Assembly: GCA_934754515.1 (NCBI GenBank)
Contig: CAKVIG010000001.1
Coordinates: 124,001 to 188,000 of the forward strand
Direction: 5' to 3'
Length of the DNA stretch: 64,000 nt
Origin: an uncultured Candidatus Melainabacteria bacterium
GTDB taxonomy: Bacteria > Cyanobacteriota > Vampirovibrionia > Gastranaerophilales > Gastranaerophilaceae
The position numbers and the translations under genes are program-made. A model generated the notes under the pieces. The model did not search any database. It saw only the letters and a program-made list of their open reading frames with translations, and was not told where the DNA came from. Shown piece by piece: positions 16,654-24,923 of the stretch (within the stretch, counting starts at the first letter, position 1; every line of letters starts with the position of its first letter).

Positions 16654-17970
16654 ATGAAAGAAAAAGTTTTAATTTTAGGTTTGTCAAAAAGTGGGATTGC
16701 TGCTGCAAAATTTGCTAATAAACAAGGTTATGATGTGTTTATTACAGAATCAAAACCTTTGGATAAAGTTAAAGAAGAATGTAAATCTCAAGTAGAAGAA
16801 CTTAAAAATTTAGGAATAAAAATTGAATGCGGGTATCATAGCGATGAATTTATTTCAGGCGCAAAATTTGCAATAACAAGCCCCGGAATTCCTCCAAAAT
16901 CAGAAATTTTTAGACGTTTAAATGAAAAAAATACGAAAATTATTTCTGAAATCGAATATGCGTATTTGAATACAAAAATACCTTTTATTGCAATAACAGG
17001 TACAAACGGTAAAACTACCACAACAGCGCTTGTTTCACATATTTTGAGCAAAGATTTTGATGCACCTGTTTGCGGTAATATTGGCGTTCCTCCAACTTCT
17101 TTAATTGAAGGAAATCACGATTTTCTTGTTTGTGAAATAAGTTCTTATCAAGCGCAAATGACAGAAAAATTTAAGGCAAAAATCGCTTGTTGGACGAATT
17201 TTACACCTGATCATATTGACTGGCATGGCGGTTTGGAAAATTATTTTAAAGCTAAAGCTAAAATATTTTTGCCTCCGCAAGAGCCTGAATATGCTGTTTT
17301 GAATGCGAAGGATGAAAGATTAAAAGAATTTGCTAAAGAGTGTAAAAATGTTGTGTTCTTTGATGATGAAAAAGATTGTAGAATTACCAACAATTCTATT
17401 TTTTACGGCGATGAAGAAATTATTTCTCTTTCAGATTGTCCGCTCGTTGGTCATCACAACTACCAAAACATTATGTGCGGAATAATTATCGCAAAACTTG
17501 TCGGGATGAAAAATGAAGATATAAGAACTCAAATTATGAGCTTTAGAGCGCCTGAACACAGATTAGAAAAAGTTCGAGAAATGGACGGAATAACTTTTTA
17601 TAACGATTCTAAAGCAACAAATCCTGAAGCTTCAATTGTTGCTATTGATTCTTTCAACAATGTTGATGTTGCTTTGATTTTGGGTGGAAGAGATAAAAAT
17701 ACTGATTTAACAGAAATGTGTCAATCAATAAATAAGCATATTAAGACTGTTTTATTAATTGGTGAAGCGACAGAAAGATTTGAAGAAAATCTGGTAAAAA
17801 ACGGATTTAGTAATATAATAAAAGAACGCACAATGGAGGATGCAATAGATAAAGCAATTAGTTTAAAACCAGATGTGGTATTGCTTTCACCGGCTTGTGC
17901 AAGCTTTGATATGTTTAACAGTTACGAACACAGAGGAGATGTTTTCAAAAAGTATGTCCTATCAAAATAA
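16654..17970 (+). CDS. murD: UDP-N-acetylmuramoylalanine--D-glutamate ligase
   Basis: Adds D-Glu to UDP-MurNAc-L-Ala in peptidoglycan precursor synthesis. 438 residues: an N-terminal nucleotide-binding domain, the ATP-binding GTNGKTTTT loop near residues 114-122, a central domain with N-F-T-P-D-H-I-D-W-H, and a C-terminal domain with F-Y-N-D-S-K-A-T-N-P and L-I-L-G-G-R-D-K-N. GGAG precedes the ATG. It is the first of three tightly packed wall genes, overlapping ftsW. Confidence 0.97.
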   Translation: MKEKVLILGLSKSGIAAAKFANKQGYDVFITESKPLDKVKEECKSQVEELKNLGIKIECGYHSDEFISGAKFAITSPGIPPKSEIFRRLNEKNTKIISEIEYAYLNTKIPFIAITGTNGKTTTTALVSHILSKDFDAPVCGNIGVPPTSLIEGNHDFLVCEISSYQAQMTEKFKAKIACWTNFTPDHIDWHGGLENYFKAKAKIFLPPQEPEYAVLNAKDERLKEFAKECKNVVFFDDEKDCRITNNSIFYGDEEIISLSDCPLVGHHNYQNIMCGIIIAKLVGMKNEDIRTQIMSFRAPEHRLEKVREMDGITFYNDSKATNPEASIVAIDSFNNVDVALILGGRDKNTDLTEMCQSINKHIKTVLLIGEATERFEENLVKNGFSNIIKERTMEDAIDKAISLKPDVVLLSPACASFDMFNSYEHRGDVFKKYVLSK

Positions 17971-19126
17971 TGCCAGAGGAGAAAGGATTAACTCTAATAA
18001 AATGAGTTCTCAAAACATGCAATCAGACAGACCACTTATGATTGCAGTGATTTTTCTTGTTGTAATAGGCGTTATGGCGATTTTTTCAGCAAGTGCTCCT
18101 AAGTGTATTGAAATGGGATTGAATCCTGCAAGATTTCTTGTTCAACAAATTTTTGGCATAATTGTTGGTGTTGTCGGTTTGAGATTTCTTTCAAATTTTC
18201 ATTACAAAAAACTTATTAAATATACACTTCCGATTGCTTGGACTGTAGTTGGAATGCTTATTTTGGTAAAGGTTGCCGGTGTTACGGTAAACGGTGCGCA
18301 ACGTTGGATAAATATCGGGCCAATGAGTTTACAGCCTTCTGAGTTTGCAAAACCTGCAGTTGTTTTGCTTTTGTCTGCGGTTTTTACCAAAGATACAAAT
18401 CTGCTTGATAACGATAAAATTGTAACTGCGTTTTTGCCGATAATGATAATGGTCGGACTTATTTTTATTCAGCCAAACTTAAGTATGGTTTTACTTTTGA
18501 TGGCTACATCAGTTGCGATTTATCTTTGCGCTGGCGGTTCGACTCAATTAATTATGTGGGGCGGATGTTCTGTAATACCTTTATTGTTATTAAAAGGTTT
18601 GAAAGGATATCAAACTTCAAGAATTCAAACTTGGCTTCATCCTGAAGCTGATCCGTTGGGCGCAGGTTACAATATTATTCAATCGCTTGTAGCATTCGCG
18701 TCAGGCGGTTTGTATGGTGTCGGTTACGGAAGTTCTAAACAAAAACTTGCTTGGCTTCCTGAAGCACATACCGACTTTATTTTTGCTGTAATCGGTGAAG
18801 AACAAGGATTTATCGGTTGTTTGCTGATTATTTGTTTATTTTGGACAATTTTGCAAAGAGGATTTGTAATTGCGGTTAAGTGTCAAGATATGTACGGAAA
18901 ACTTCTTGCGCTCGGACTTACGTTCTCAATTTGTTTCCAAGGATTTTTAAATATGTGGGTTGCAAGTTCGTTTGTGCCTGCAACAGGTGTTCCAATGCCG
19001 TTCATAAGTTATGGCGGTTCATCTATCATGGTTTCATTGTGGATGATTGGAATTTTATTAAATATATCAAAAGATAACGTTAAAAGAGTAAGGTTTGGTA
19101 ATAATAATGTCAGAAGTATACAATAG
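17954..19126 (+). CDS. ftsW: Lipid II polymerase FtsW (SEDS family)
   Basis: Septal peptidoglycan glycosyltransferase of the SEDS family. About 390 residues with around ten membrane segments, the N-G-A-Q-R-W-I-x-I-G-P-M-S-L-Q-P-S-E-F-A-K motif, P-E-A-H-T-D-F-I-F-A-V-I-G-E-E with its catalytic Asp, and the C-terminal G-V-P-M-P-F-I-S-Y-G-G-S-S. The start is unclear: ATGs lie at 17954 (overlapping murD by 17 bases) and 18002, each far from GAGGAG sites, so translational coupling to murD is likely. It overlaps murG by 20 bases. Confidence 0.92.
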   Translation: MSYQNNARGERINSNKMSSQNMQSDRPLMIAVIFLVVIGVMAIFSASAPKCIEMGLNPARFLVQQIFGIIVGVVGLRFLSNFHYKKLIKYTLPIAWTVVGMLILVKVAGVTVNGAQRWINIGPMSLQPSEFAKPAVVLLLSAVFTKDTNLLDNDKIVTAFLPIMIMVGLIFIQPNLSMVLLLMATSVAIYLCAGGSTQLIMWGGCSVIPLLLLKGLKGYQTSRIQTWLHPEADPLGAGYNIIQSLVAFASGGLYGVGYGSSKQKLAWLPEAHTDFIFAVIGEEQGFIGCLLIICLFWTILQRGFVIAVKCQDMYGKLLALGLTFSICFQGFLNMWVASSFVPATGVPMPFISYGGSSIMVSLWMIGILLNISKDNVKRVRFGNNNVRSIQ

Positions 19127-20216
19127 CATTTATTTCGTAACCGGCGGTGGTACGGGCGGACACATTTATCCTGCAATGGCAGTAGCAGACACTTTAACAG
19201 AAAGTGATGCGAAAGTTTATTATGTTGGAAACAAACGTAACATGGAATTTGAACTTGCGTCTAAAAAAGGTTATAAGTTTTTGCATGTAAGTGTTTCAGG
19301 CATGCCAAGAAAACTTAATCCTAAGTTTTTTGTATGGGGTGTGAAATTGGTTAAAGCGATTTTGCGCTCAGTAAGATACATAAAAAAATACAAACCAAAT
19401 GCTGTTTTTGCAACAGGCGGTTATGTTTCAGCACCTATGATTTTTGCGTGCAGGATTACTAAGACTCCGTATATTATGCACGATTGTGATGCTATGCCGG
19501 GGCTTGTAACAAGAAAACTTTCAAAACGCGCAAAATACGTTACTTTAGCGTTTGAAAAAGCAAAAAAATATATTCCGAACAAACATACGGTTATTACGGG
19601 AAATCCTATTCGTGCAGGCTTTAGAACAATGACTAAAGCAGAAGCAAAAGCAAATATGGGATTGGAAAACCGTTTGACTCTTTGTATTATGGGTGGTTCT
19701 CAAGGTGCAAAATCTATTAATAATACGACAATTGAGCTTCTTAAAGAATTTTCTCAAGAAAGAAATTTGCAGGTAATTTTTCAAACAGGAAGAAAAAATT
19801 TCGCAGAAGTAACTGAAAGATTGCAACAAATTTATCCTGCATTTGAACAAGACAAGAATTTGATTGTTAAACCTTATTTTGACGATATGATTTCTGTTCT
19901 AAAATCAAGCGACATCGTAGTTTCTAGAGCCGGTTCTTTAAGTCTTTCAGAAATTTGTGCCTCAGAAGCTGCGCCGATACTTGTGCCTTATCCTTATGCA
20001 GCAGCTAATCATCAGAGAATTAACGCAAAATATTTGCTTGAAATGGGTGCTTGTATTTATGTTGAGGATAAAGATTTAGACCCAAATCGTTTGAGAGAAA
20101 GCGTTGTAGAGCTTTTGGATAATCCTATAAAGATGAATTATTTGAAACAAAATGCTTCTCATTTGGCAAAATTTGATGCCGCGGAAGAAATTGTAGGGTT
20201 GTTGAAAAGCCTTTAA
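19107..20216 (+). CDS. murG: MurG, lipid II-forming GlcNAc transferase
   Basis: Transfers GlcNAc to undecaprenyl-PP-MurNAc-pentapeptide (lipid I) at the inner face of the membrane. About 369 residues, GT-B fold: N-terminal G-G-G-T-G-G-H-I-Y-P-A-M-A near residues 12-24, then A-T-G-G-Y-V-S-A-P, T-G-N-P-I-R and the donor-site segment M-G-G-S-Q-G-A-K. The frame also opens with TTG at 19095, but the ATG at 19107 gives the usual N-terminus. Last gene of murD-ftsW-murG; murC, murB and ftsQ do not follow. Confidence 0.97.
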   Translation: MSEVYNSIYFVTGGGTGGHIYPAMAVADTLTESDAKVYYVGNKRNMEFELASKKGYKFLHVSVSGMPRKLNPKFFVWGVKLVKAILRSVRYIKKYKPNAVFATGGYVSAPMIFACRITKTPYIMHDCDAMPGLVTRKLSKRAKYVTLAFEKAKKYIPNKHTVITGNPIRAGFRTMTKAEAKANMGLENRLTLCIMGGSQGAKSINNTTIELLKEFSQERNLQVIFQTGRKNFAEVTERLQQIYPAFEQDKNLIVKPYFDDMISVLKSSDIVVSRAGSLSLSEICASEAAPILVPYPYAAANHQRINAKYLLEMGACIYVEDKDLDPNRLRESVVELLDNPIKMNYLKQNASHLAKFDAAEEIVGLLKSL

Positions 20217-20231
20217 TAATTGAAAGTTAAT

Positions 20232-20249
20232 GGTGCAAAAAATTGCACC
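20232..20249. repeat. Family C palindrome
   Basis: GGTGCAAAAAATTGCACC followed by CTAC, between the converging murG and the gene ending at 20265. The same unit is at 33421-33438 and a degenerate one starts at 36127. Confidence 0.75.
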
Positions 20250-20264
20250 CTACCTCTAATATTT

Positions 20265-20999
20265 TTAAGGTATATATTGAACAGTATATACTTCTTCTGG
20301 TTTTAATTTTGCATGACCACCTCTGATTGGTACTAATAATAGTCCTGCGCCAAAAAAGAATGCACCGACATAAACTGTTGGATATAACCATAATGAACGA
20401 TTTGCGCCTGTCTTCTCAATTTGACCTACTAATGGCATTTTACCTATTGAAAAATTACTAATAATAAGATCAGAAGGTACACCCATTGTTTTGTTAAGAG
20501 AAATATTTTCTATTCGAGCCTTTACAATACTACCTTTTGGAAAAAATACATTATTGATCGTATTATCATCTATTGTTATAAATTCTATATAAGAACCTTC
20601 TTCGTCACAATTTTTTGTCGTTAAATAATTTTTAATACAAATTTTAATATCTTGACTTTTTGAGAAATCAGAAATTTCTGATTTCTTTTTTACCAATAAT
20701 GTAGCATTATTAATCGTTGGTAATTTTTCTTCTATTACAAAATTTTGTTTATGCACAACATTTTTATTTTTATTTTGTTCAGCAAATAAATCATCTATGT
20801 ATGATATTTTTTGTTTTTTGATTTTTAAATTTTTATCAAGTGTTGTATCTACTAAACTATCTTTTATATAAACTTGTTTTACTACTTTTGTTTGTAAATT
20901 TTTATCCAACGAAGAATTAACAAAATTGTCTTCTATTTGAGAATATGTCGGTAGCAAGAAAACTTGCAAACATATTATTATAGCTATTATTTTTTTCAT
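20265..20999 (-). CDS. Secreted protein with C-terminal membrane segment, unknown
   Basis: 244 residues with a signal peptide (about 1-20, cleavage near YSQ). Two internal repeats N-S-S/T-L-D-K-N-L-Q/K lie at about 27-60. The C-terminal half has a beta-rich stretch (V-F-F-P-K-G-S-I-V-K-A-R-I-E-N-I-S), a Gly/Phe-rich hydrophobic segment at about 207-225 and a G-G-H-A-K-L-K-P ending. A similar P-x-G-S-x-V-x-x-x-V/I layout occurs in the SLH protein at 22692. Its start lies 8 bases after the upstream protease gene's stop, with AGGA before the ATG, so the two form an operon. Function unknown. Confidence 0.7.
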   Translation of the reverse strand: MKKIIAIIICLQVFLLPTYSQIEDNFVNSSLDKNLQTKVVKQVYIKDSLVDTTLDKNLKIKKQKISYIDDLFAEQNKNKNVVHKQNFVIEEKLPTINNATLLVKKKSEISDFSKSQDIKICIKNYLTTKNCDEEGSYIEFITIDDNTINNVFFPKGSIVKARIENISLNKTMGVPSDLIISNFSIGKMPLVGQIEKTGANRSLWLYPTVYVGAFFFGAGLLLVPIRGGHAKLKPEEVYTVQYIP

Positions 21000-21007
21000 A
21001 TAACATC

Positions 21008-21700
21008 CTACAAATAATTTACAGAGCCTTTTGATTTTGTTTCAATTTTTTGTTGAAATTTTGCTCTATTTTCTTTTGAAGTTAATAAGAAATTTTGATA
21101 ATATACATTGTTTTTGTAAGGATTGTTAACTAGATATTCCGGATATTTTTTATAAATATATTCATATACTTCCATTGTTCTTCTTGTTGTTAAAGGATGT
21201 GTACTACAAATTTCGTATCTGTTTTGAGGAAATGCTTTATTCATAACAATTATAAATGCAATCGGATTATATCCTGCATTTACCATATAATCTACTGCTA
21301 ATTTATCTGCCTTATATTCATATTTTCTTGGCGCAAATGCGTATGACCAACCGCTAAAAGAGCCACGTAGTATTCCTTTATAAGAGTCTACACCATGTGA
21401 AATTTCATGCGATAAAATTGCTGCAATTTCATCATCATTATTTAACATATTATATAAACCTCTATACATTATGATTCTTCTATCATAATTAGATGTTGCA
21501 GCATTAATTGTTTTTGAAGTGTCATAATAAAAAACCATTCTTTTTTCTATGTTATTAGTATTCAAAATATGAAAACCAATGTTGCTAATTTTATTTTGAG
21601 CTTTTACAATAGAATCACTGCTAATTAATTCAGATGCTGCATTTGATGATAATACTGAAAAAGATAATAACGCACACAATGTAATAATTAATTTTTTCAT
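21008..21700 (-). CDS. Secreted M48-like zinc metalloprotease
   Basis: 230 residues. Signal peptide at 1-21 (hydrophobic stretch ending SSNAAS). Zinc motif L-S-H-E-I-S-H-G-V-D near residues 95-104, followed about 40 residues later by Y-E-Y-K-A-D-K-L-A-V-D-Y, the E-x-x-A-D third-ligand region of M48 peptidases, and H-P-L-T-T-R-R. Predicted periplasmic or extracellular and soluble, like BepA/YcaL rather than HtpX. GGGAG precedes the start. Probably co-transcribed with the secreted gene after it. Confidence 0.87.
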   Translation of the reverse strand: MKKLIITLCALLSFSVLSSNAASELISSDSIVKAQNKISNIGFHILNTNNIEKRMVFYYDTSKTINAATSNYDRRIIMYRGLYNMLNNDDEIAAILSHEISHGVDSYKGILRGSFSGWSYAFAPRKYEYKADKLAVDYMVNAGYNPIAFIIVMNKAFPQNRYEICSTHPLTTRRTMEVYEYIYKKYPEYLVNNPYKNNVYYQNFLLTSKENRAKFQQKIETKSKGSVNYL

Positions 21701-21907
21701 ACATACTCCCTTTTTTGTAGCTGCTATATTTTATTTAAAAATAAACACGACATACAAATTTATAATCTATATAAAATAATGTATAAAACTTATTCTTTTT
21801 TGTCAATATAATAAAATAACTTTGTTACAAAGTTTTAAATTATTTTAGAAAGTAATTGGTGCAAAAAAACGTAAACTCAACAAAAATGATTTAAGAATAA
21901 TTTATGC

Positions 21908-21913
21908 TATTAT
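21908..21913 (+). promoter_or_regulatory. Extended -10 box (leaderless)
   Basis: ATGCTATTAT, an extended -10, ends 6 bases before the ATG at 21920; no Shine-Dalgarno sequence. Confidence 0.5.
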
Positions 21914-21919
21914 TGTTTT

Positions 21920-22351
21920 ATGAAATCTAAAAGTTTTGAAGAATTTTATAATAAAGCAATGATTATTGCAAAAATTATAAAAGAAAATTACCGTGAAAAT
22001 GCGATAAATACAAAGCTTGTGGAAAATTTTACAGATATAACAGAATGTTTTACTTTAGGTGAATTACCACAAATAATAAAACAGGAATTAATGAGTAATT
22101 CGAAAACATTACAAATTTCTTTTGGAAACTTAGTTAAAAATATTGCTAAACATTCTGAGGTTGATTTTTTGATGTTTAAAAAAGTTATAGAGCATTTGAA
22201 ATCTGCAGAAAACCATTATAAAGATAAAGATAAAATAATTTTTGAAAAAATTATAAATAATAATTTCTATCAAATTATAGTTAAAACAACAAAGAACAAA
22301 AAAGAAAACTATCTACTTTCATTTTACAAAGCAAACCATAAAAAAAGATAG
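21920..22351 (+). CDS. Hypothetical protein
   Basis: 143 residues, not recognised. Lys- and Asn-rich, predicted all-helical, basic C-terminus (KANHKKR), no signal or membrane segment. Predicted leaderless from an extended -10 box. Its stop codon lies within the left arm of a structured GC-rich element at 22346-22427, which may be its 3' end structure. Confidence 0.6.
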   Translation: MKSKSFEEFYNKAMIIAKIIKENYRENAINTKLVENFTDITECFTLGELPQIIKQELMSNSKTLQISFGNLVKNIAKHSEVDFLMFKKVIEHLKSAENHYKDKDKIIFEKIINNNFYQIIVKTTKNKKENYLLSFYKANHKKR

Positions 22352-22427
22352 TTTGGTTTATGAGGACTCCCGCACCCCTCTGTCACCTGATGGCTCGGTA
22401 GGGAGATTTACCGTAATCAAACTATCT
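22346..22427. other. Unidentified structured element
   Basis: AGATAGTTTG (22346-22355) is perfectly complementary to CAAACTATCT (22418-22427). Inside, CTCCC at 22367 can pair with GGGAG at 22401, and CGGTA...TACCG offers an alternative hairpin. The interior is clearly GC-richer than the flanking AT-rich sequence. It lies at the 3' ends of two converging genes. I considered TPP-like and hammerhead-like readings and neither fits. It may be a terminator, a small RNA or a mobile repeat. Confidence 0.45.
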
Positions 22428-22471
22428 AATATTATTATATCGTATATTTTATTCTTTTCAAGTGTTAGTAA

Positions 22472-22564
22472 GTAGGTCGTGTTCAACATTTTTCATTGAA
22501 CACGACATTAAATTTTCAAGCAAAGTATTTGTCGTGTTGGATGAAAATAGTCCAACACGACCTA
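22472..22564. repeat. Compound double-hairpin repeat
   Basis: Hairpin 1: GTCGTGTTCAA pairs with TTGAACACGAC (22476-22506). Hairpin 2: GTCGTGTTGGA pairs with TCCAACACGAC (22531-22561). The outer ends GTAGGTCGTGTT and AACACGACCTAC are themselves inverted repeats, so the whole block can also fold as one long palindrome. Confidence 0.75.
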
Positions 22565-22601
22565 CGATTTTCTTATTCCCTTCACTCCGCAACAAAAGTA
22601 G

Positions 22602-22620
22602 GTTGGGCTTTCAGCCCAAC
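22602..22620. repeat. Family B palindrome
   Basis: GTTGGGCTTTCAGCCCAAC preceded by AAAAGTAG, which is the reverse orientation of the copy at 14912. Confidence 0.8.
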
Positions 22621-22630
22621 AAAACACCCA

Positions 22631-22664
22631 AAAAAGAAAGAAGCCGTATATCCTACGACTTCTT
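22631..22664 (-). terminator. Terminator of the SLH gene
   Basis: On the minus strand AAGAAGTCGTA pairs with TACGGCTTCTT (one G-T pair) around a 5-base loop, then a T-rich run (TTCTTTTT). It lies about 30 bases after the SLH protein's stop. Confidence 0.75.
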
Positions 22665-22691
22665 CCCCCTATTTAGCGAACGATTAACTTA

Positions 22692-24644
22692 CTATTCGCC
22701 ACTGCAACCGAAAGCAATAGTTACGTGTTCTTTCGGGTTAATTGCAGAGATTTTGTATCCCTTAGCGTCAACCAAGTAACCAACTTCGTCACCTGTTGCT
22801 TGAACTAAGCCCATTGTTCCTGATAAAGCAGTTCTTGTAATATCAATAGGTGCTTTTACTGTATCAACGGCTACGTCACCCAAGCTTCGAGCTGATGCCA
22901 TGAATTGACCTTGGAAAGCTTCACCTAATGCGATACCTGTGCCTGAAGCTACGTCTTCTAAGGCGTTACCTAAGTTAGACAACATACCGCCTGTTGTTCT
23001 ACCAACAATACCTAACATTTGACCACCCCAAGTAAGAGGAGCTGTAACAACTCTTGATACAATGTTTGGTGTATTAGATTTGTTGATTTCTGCGTTAAGA
23101 ATTTGTCTTGGTAAAACATCCTTGTGACCGCAGTTTTCAATTTCTGTGAACGCAAGTTTTAAAGCACCCTTTTGGCAACCGGAAGGTCTTACGACTTCAA
23201 CAACTTTACCGTGAACGTCAGAACCGCATGGATACAAGTGTCCGTTAATTGTTACGTCTTCTAATGTTTTAGCTGCAAATCTTTGACCAACGTGTGATGA
23301 TTTAGCACTTACTTGGTCTTTGAATTTCAACTGTAAAGTCGGAATCTTAACGATTTCTTCGTTTTCAATGAATGCTTTTTTGTCAGTAGGACAAATTGGG
23401 CAATCGTTGTTTGCTGTTACAGGGTTCTTATCAATACCTGCTGCTACACGAATGTTTTGTAACATTGCTGCTATATCAGCACGTGATGCGTCTTTAAATG
23501 GTGCAATTGTGTTTGGTGAAGGTGAATTGTTTAAAGCACCTTTTTCTAAAGCTTTTGCGATAGGAATAATTGCCCATTCAGGAACAGTGTTACCGTCGCA
23601 GTATTTAGATAAGATTTCTTGAGCCTTGCATTTATCCATTTCTGCACATTTGATACCTTTTGATAAAGCACAAAGAGCTTCAACTCTTGTTACGTTATGG
23701 TTAGGCATAAATTTGCCGTTCGGATAACCTTTAAGCAAGTCATTATGTACAGCAACCGTAATTGCTGAGTTTGCCCAGTGATTTGCAGGTACGTCTGAGA
23801 ATAATTTTTCAGGTGCGCAAGAGTACATGTCTTTGTCAAAACCTTTTACTAACATAGTTGCAAATTCTGCACGCGAAATGTTTCTTGAAGGTTTGAATAA
23901 TCTGTCAGGATAGCCGACAACAACATCATTTGTTGCCAGTTTATCAATTTCGCAAGACGCCCAATATCCGTCAGGAACATCAGGGAACATTTGTAAATTA
24001 GCGGCAGCACCTGTCATGTTTGCAAACGGTGACAAATCAAAAGGGGTTAAAGTTTTTTTAATTGCCTGAATTGAATTTGCCGTACTCATTTGAATTGGAC
24101 AAGAATTTCCATCCATTTTTGCTTCATCTCTAATGATTGGCGCACCTCTATGACTTGTCAAATCATTTAGACAAGGAATGTTTGAAGCAGCACCTGTAAT
24201 GTTACCGTCAGTTGCAACGGTTGTACCCATTGTGCCTGCTGTAAGTTTGTTAATTTCTCTGTTTACGGAAAAACCTTCTGCTTTGTAGATTGAATCTTTT
24301 TCTGTACCTACATAGTTGTTGTAGCCGTAAACCGCGTTAGGATATGAGTAAACTTGTTTCATATCTTCGCGTTGTAAATCTTTTGTTCCCGGGCACAAAG
24401 CACAAGATGGAACAGGGTCGGGCTCACATTGTGGAGCAACAGGGCATCCGCAATCTGTTTTTGGAGCCGGAGTTTGGCATGGACAAGCTTGACCTGTAAC
24501 TTGAGGCATTTCCTCAATCGGACATATACCTTCTGTTACTACAGGTTTTTGGTCGCATGGGCAGGCTGCCATTACCGTATTGAACGAACACGTTGCTATA
24601 CCAACGGCAATTGCAGCTGCCACAGTAAGTTTTCTAATCGTCAT
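22692..24644 (-). CDS. SLH-domain surface protein, Cys-rich N-terminus
   Basis: About 650 residues. The signal peptide ends near V-M-A-A. It is followed by a stretch of about 75 residues with roughly a dozen Cys in C-P-C, C-G-C-P and C-A-L-C-P pairs. Three SLH units follow at about 218-270 (F-P-D-V-P-x-x-Y-W-A...R-A-E-F-A), 280-335 (F-S-D-V-P-x-x-H-W-A) and a weaker one at 345-400, which anchor to cell wall polymers. The C-terminal 250 residues hold a beta-rich domain and a long Gly/Ala helical segment. AAGGAGG lies 5 bases before the ATG at 24644, which decides the start over 24674. Likely an abundant envelope protein; role not known. Confidence 0.85.
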   Translation of the reverse strand: MTIRKLTVAAAIAVGIATCSFNTVMAACPCDQKPVVTEGICPIEEMPQVTGQACPCQTPAPKTDCGCPVAPQCEPDPVPSCALCPGTKDLQREDMKQVYSYPNAVYGYNNYVGTEKDSIYKAEGFSVNREINKLTAGTMGTTVATDGNITGAASNIPCLNDLTSHRGAPIIRDEAKMDGNSCPIQMSTANSIQAIKKTLTPFDLSPFANMTGAAANLQMFPDVPDGYWASCEIDKLATNDVVVGYPDRLFKPSRNISRAEFATMLVKGFDKDMYSCAPEKLFSDVPANHWANSAITVAVHNDLLKGYPNGKFMPNHNVTRVEALCALSKGIKCAEMDKCKAQEILSKYCDGNTVPEWAIIPIAKALEKGALNNSPSPNTIAPFKDASRADIAAMLQNIRVAAGIDKNPVTANNDCPICPTDKKAFIENEEIVKIPTLQLKFKDQVSAKSSHVGQRFAAKTLEDVTINGHLYPCGSDVHGKVVEVVRPSGCQKGALKLAFTEIENCGHKDVLPRQILNAEINKSNTPNIVSRVVTAPLTWGGQMLGIVGRTTGGMLSNLGNALEDVASGTGIALGEAFQGQFMASARSLGDVAVDTVKAPIDITRTALSGTMGLVQATGDEVGYLVDAKGYKISAINPKEHVTIAFGCSGE

Positions 24645-24847
24645 TTTGACCTCCTTTGTAAATAACCTTTTCAATAGGTTGGCTTATAAGCTGGGCTTCC
24701 GTTTGAATACAGCTTAAAGAAGTACAGCTTCTAAACTTTGTTAACTCCTAAATTATGTTATTTTTCAGAGATTAAAACATTGCCGAAAAAGGGAGTCCGG
24801 GTGGGTAGTTTATTGGAGTCTGCTTGGTAATAATGGGATTTTGTTAA

Positions 24848-24893
24848 TTGAAAATGGAAAATGGAAAATGGAAAATAGTTTTAAATAATTGTT
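24848..24893. repeat. Family A half element
   Basis: Tandem ATGGAAA units following TTGAAA, ending in TTTTAAATAATTG: one arm of the palindrome seen complete at 52299-52370. It lies in the 280-base gap between the divergent SLH gene and the gene at 24924; the rest of this gap holds the SLH leader without a clear promoter. Confidence 0.7.
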
Positions 24894-24911
24894 TTAATAA
24901 ATTACTTATTG

Positions 24912-24917
24912 TAAAAT
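24912..24917 (+). promoter_or_regulatory. -10 box (leaderless)
   Basis: TAAAAT ends 6 bases before the ATG at 24924, with no Shine-Dalgarno sequence. Confidence 0.45.
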
Positions 24918-24923
24918 TATGTA

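Noticed and set aside
22346..22427. TPP riboswitch or hammerhead ribozyme reading of the structured element
   Set aside because: ACCTGAT and CTGATG look similar to parts of these, but the partner motifs (CTGAGA, GAAA and the required stems) are absent and no thiamine gene is near.
22462..22779. Plus-strand frames of 105 and 63 codons
   Set aside because: They run through the palindromic repeats, and the longer one runs into the SLH gene on the other strand; composition is not protein-like.
24848..24893. CRISPR array or tandem-repeat locus from the ATGGAAA units
   Set aside because: The units are adjacent without spacers, and elsewhere the same sequence forms a palindrome; no cas genes are present.
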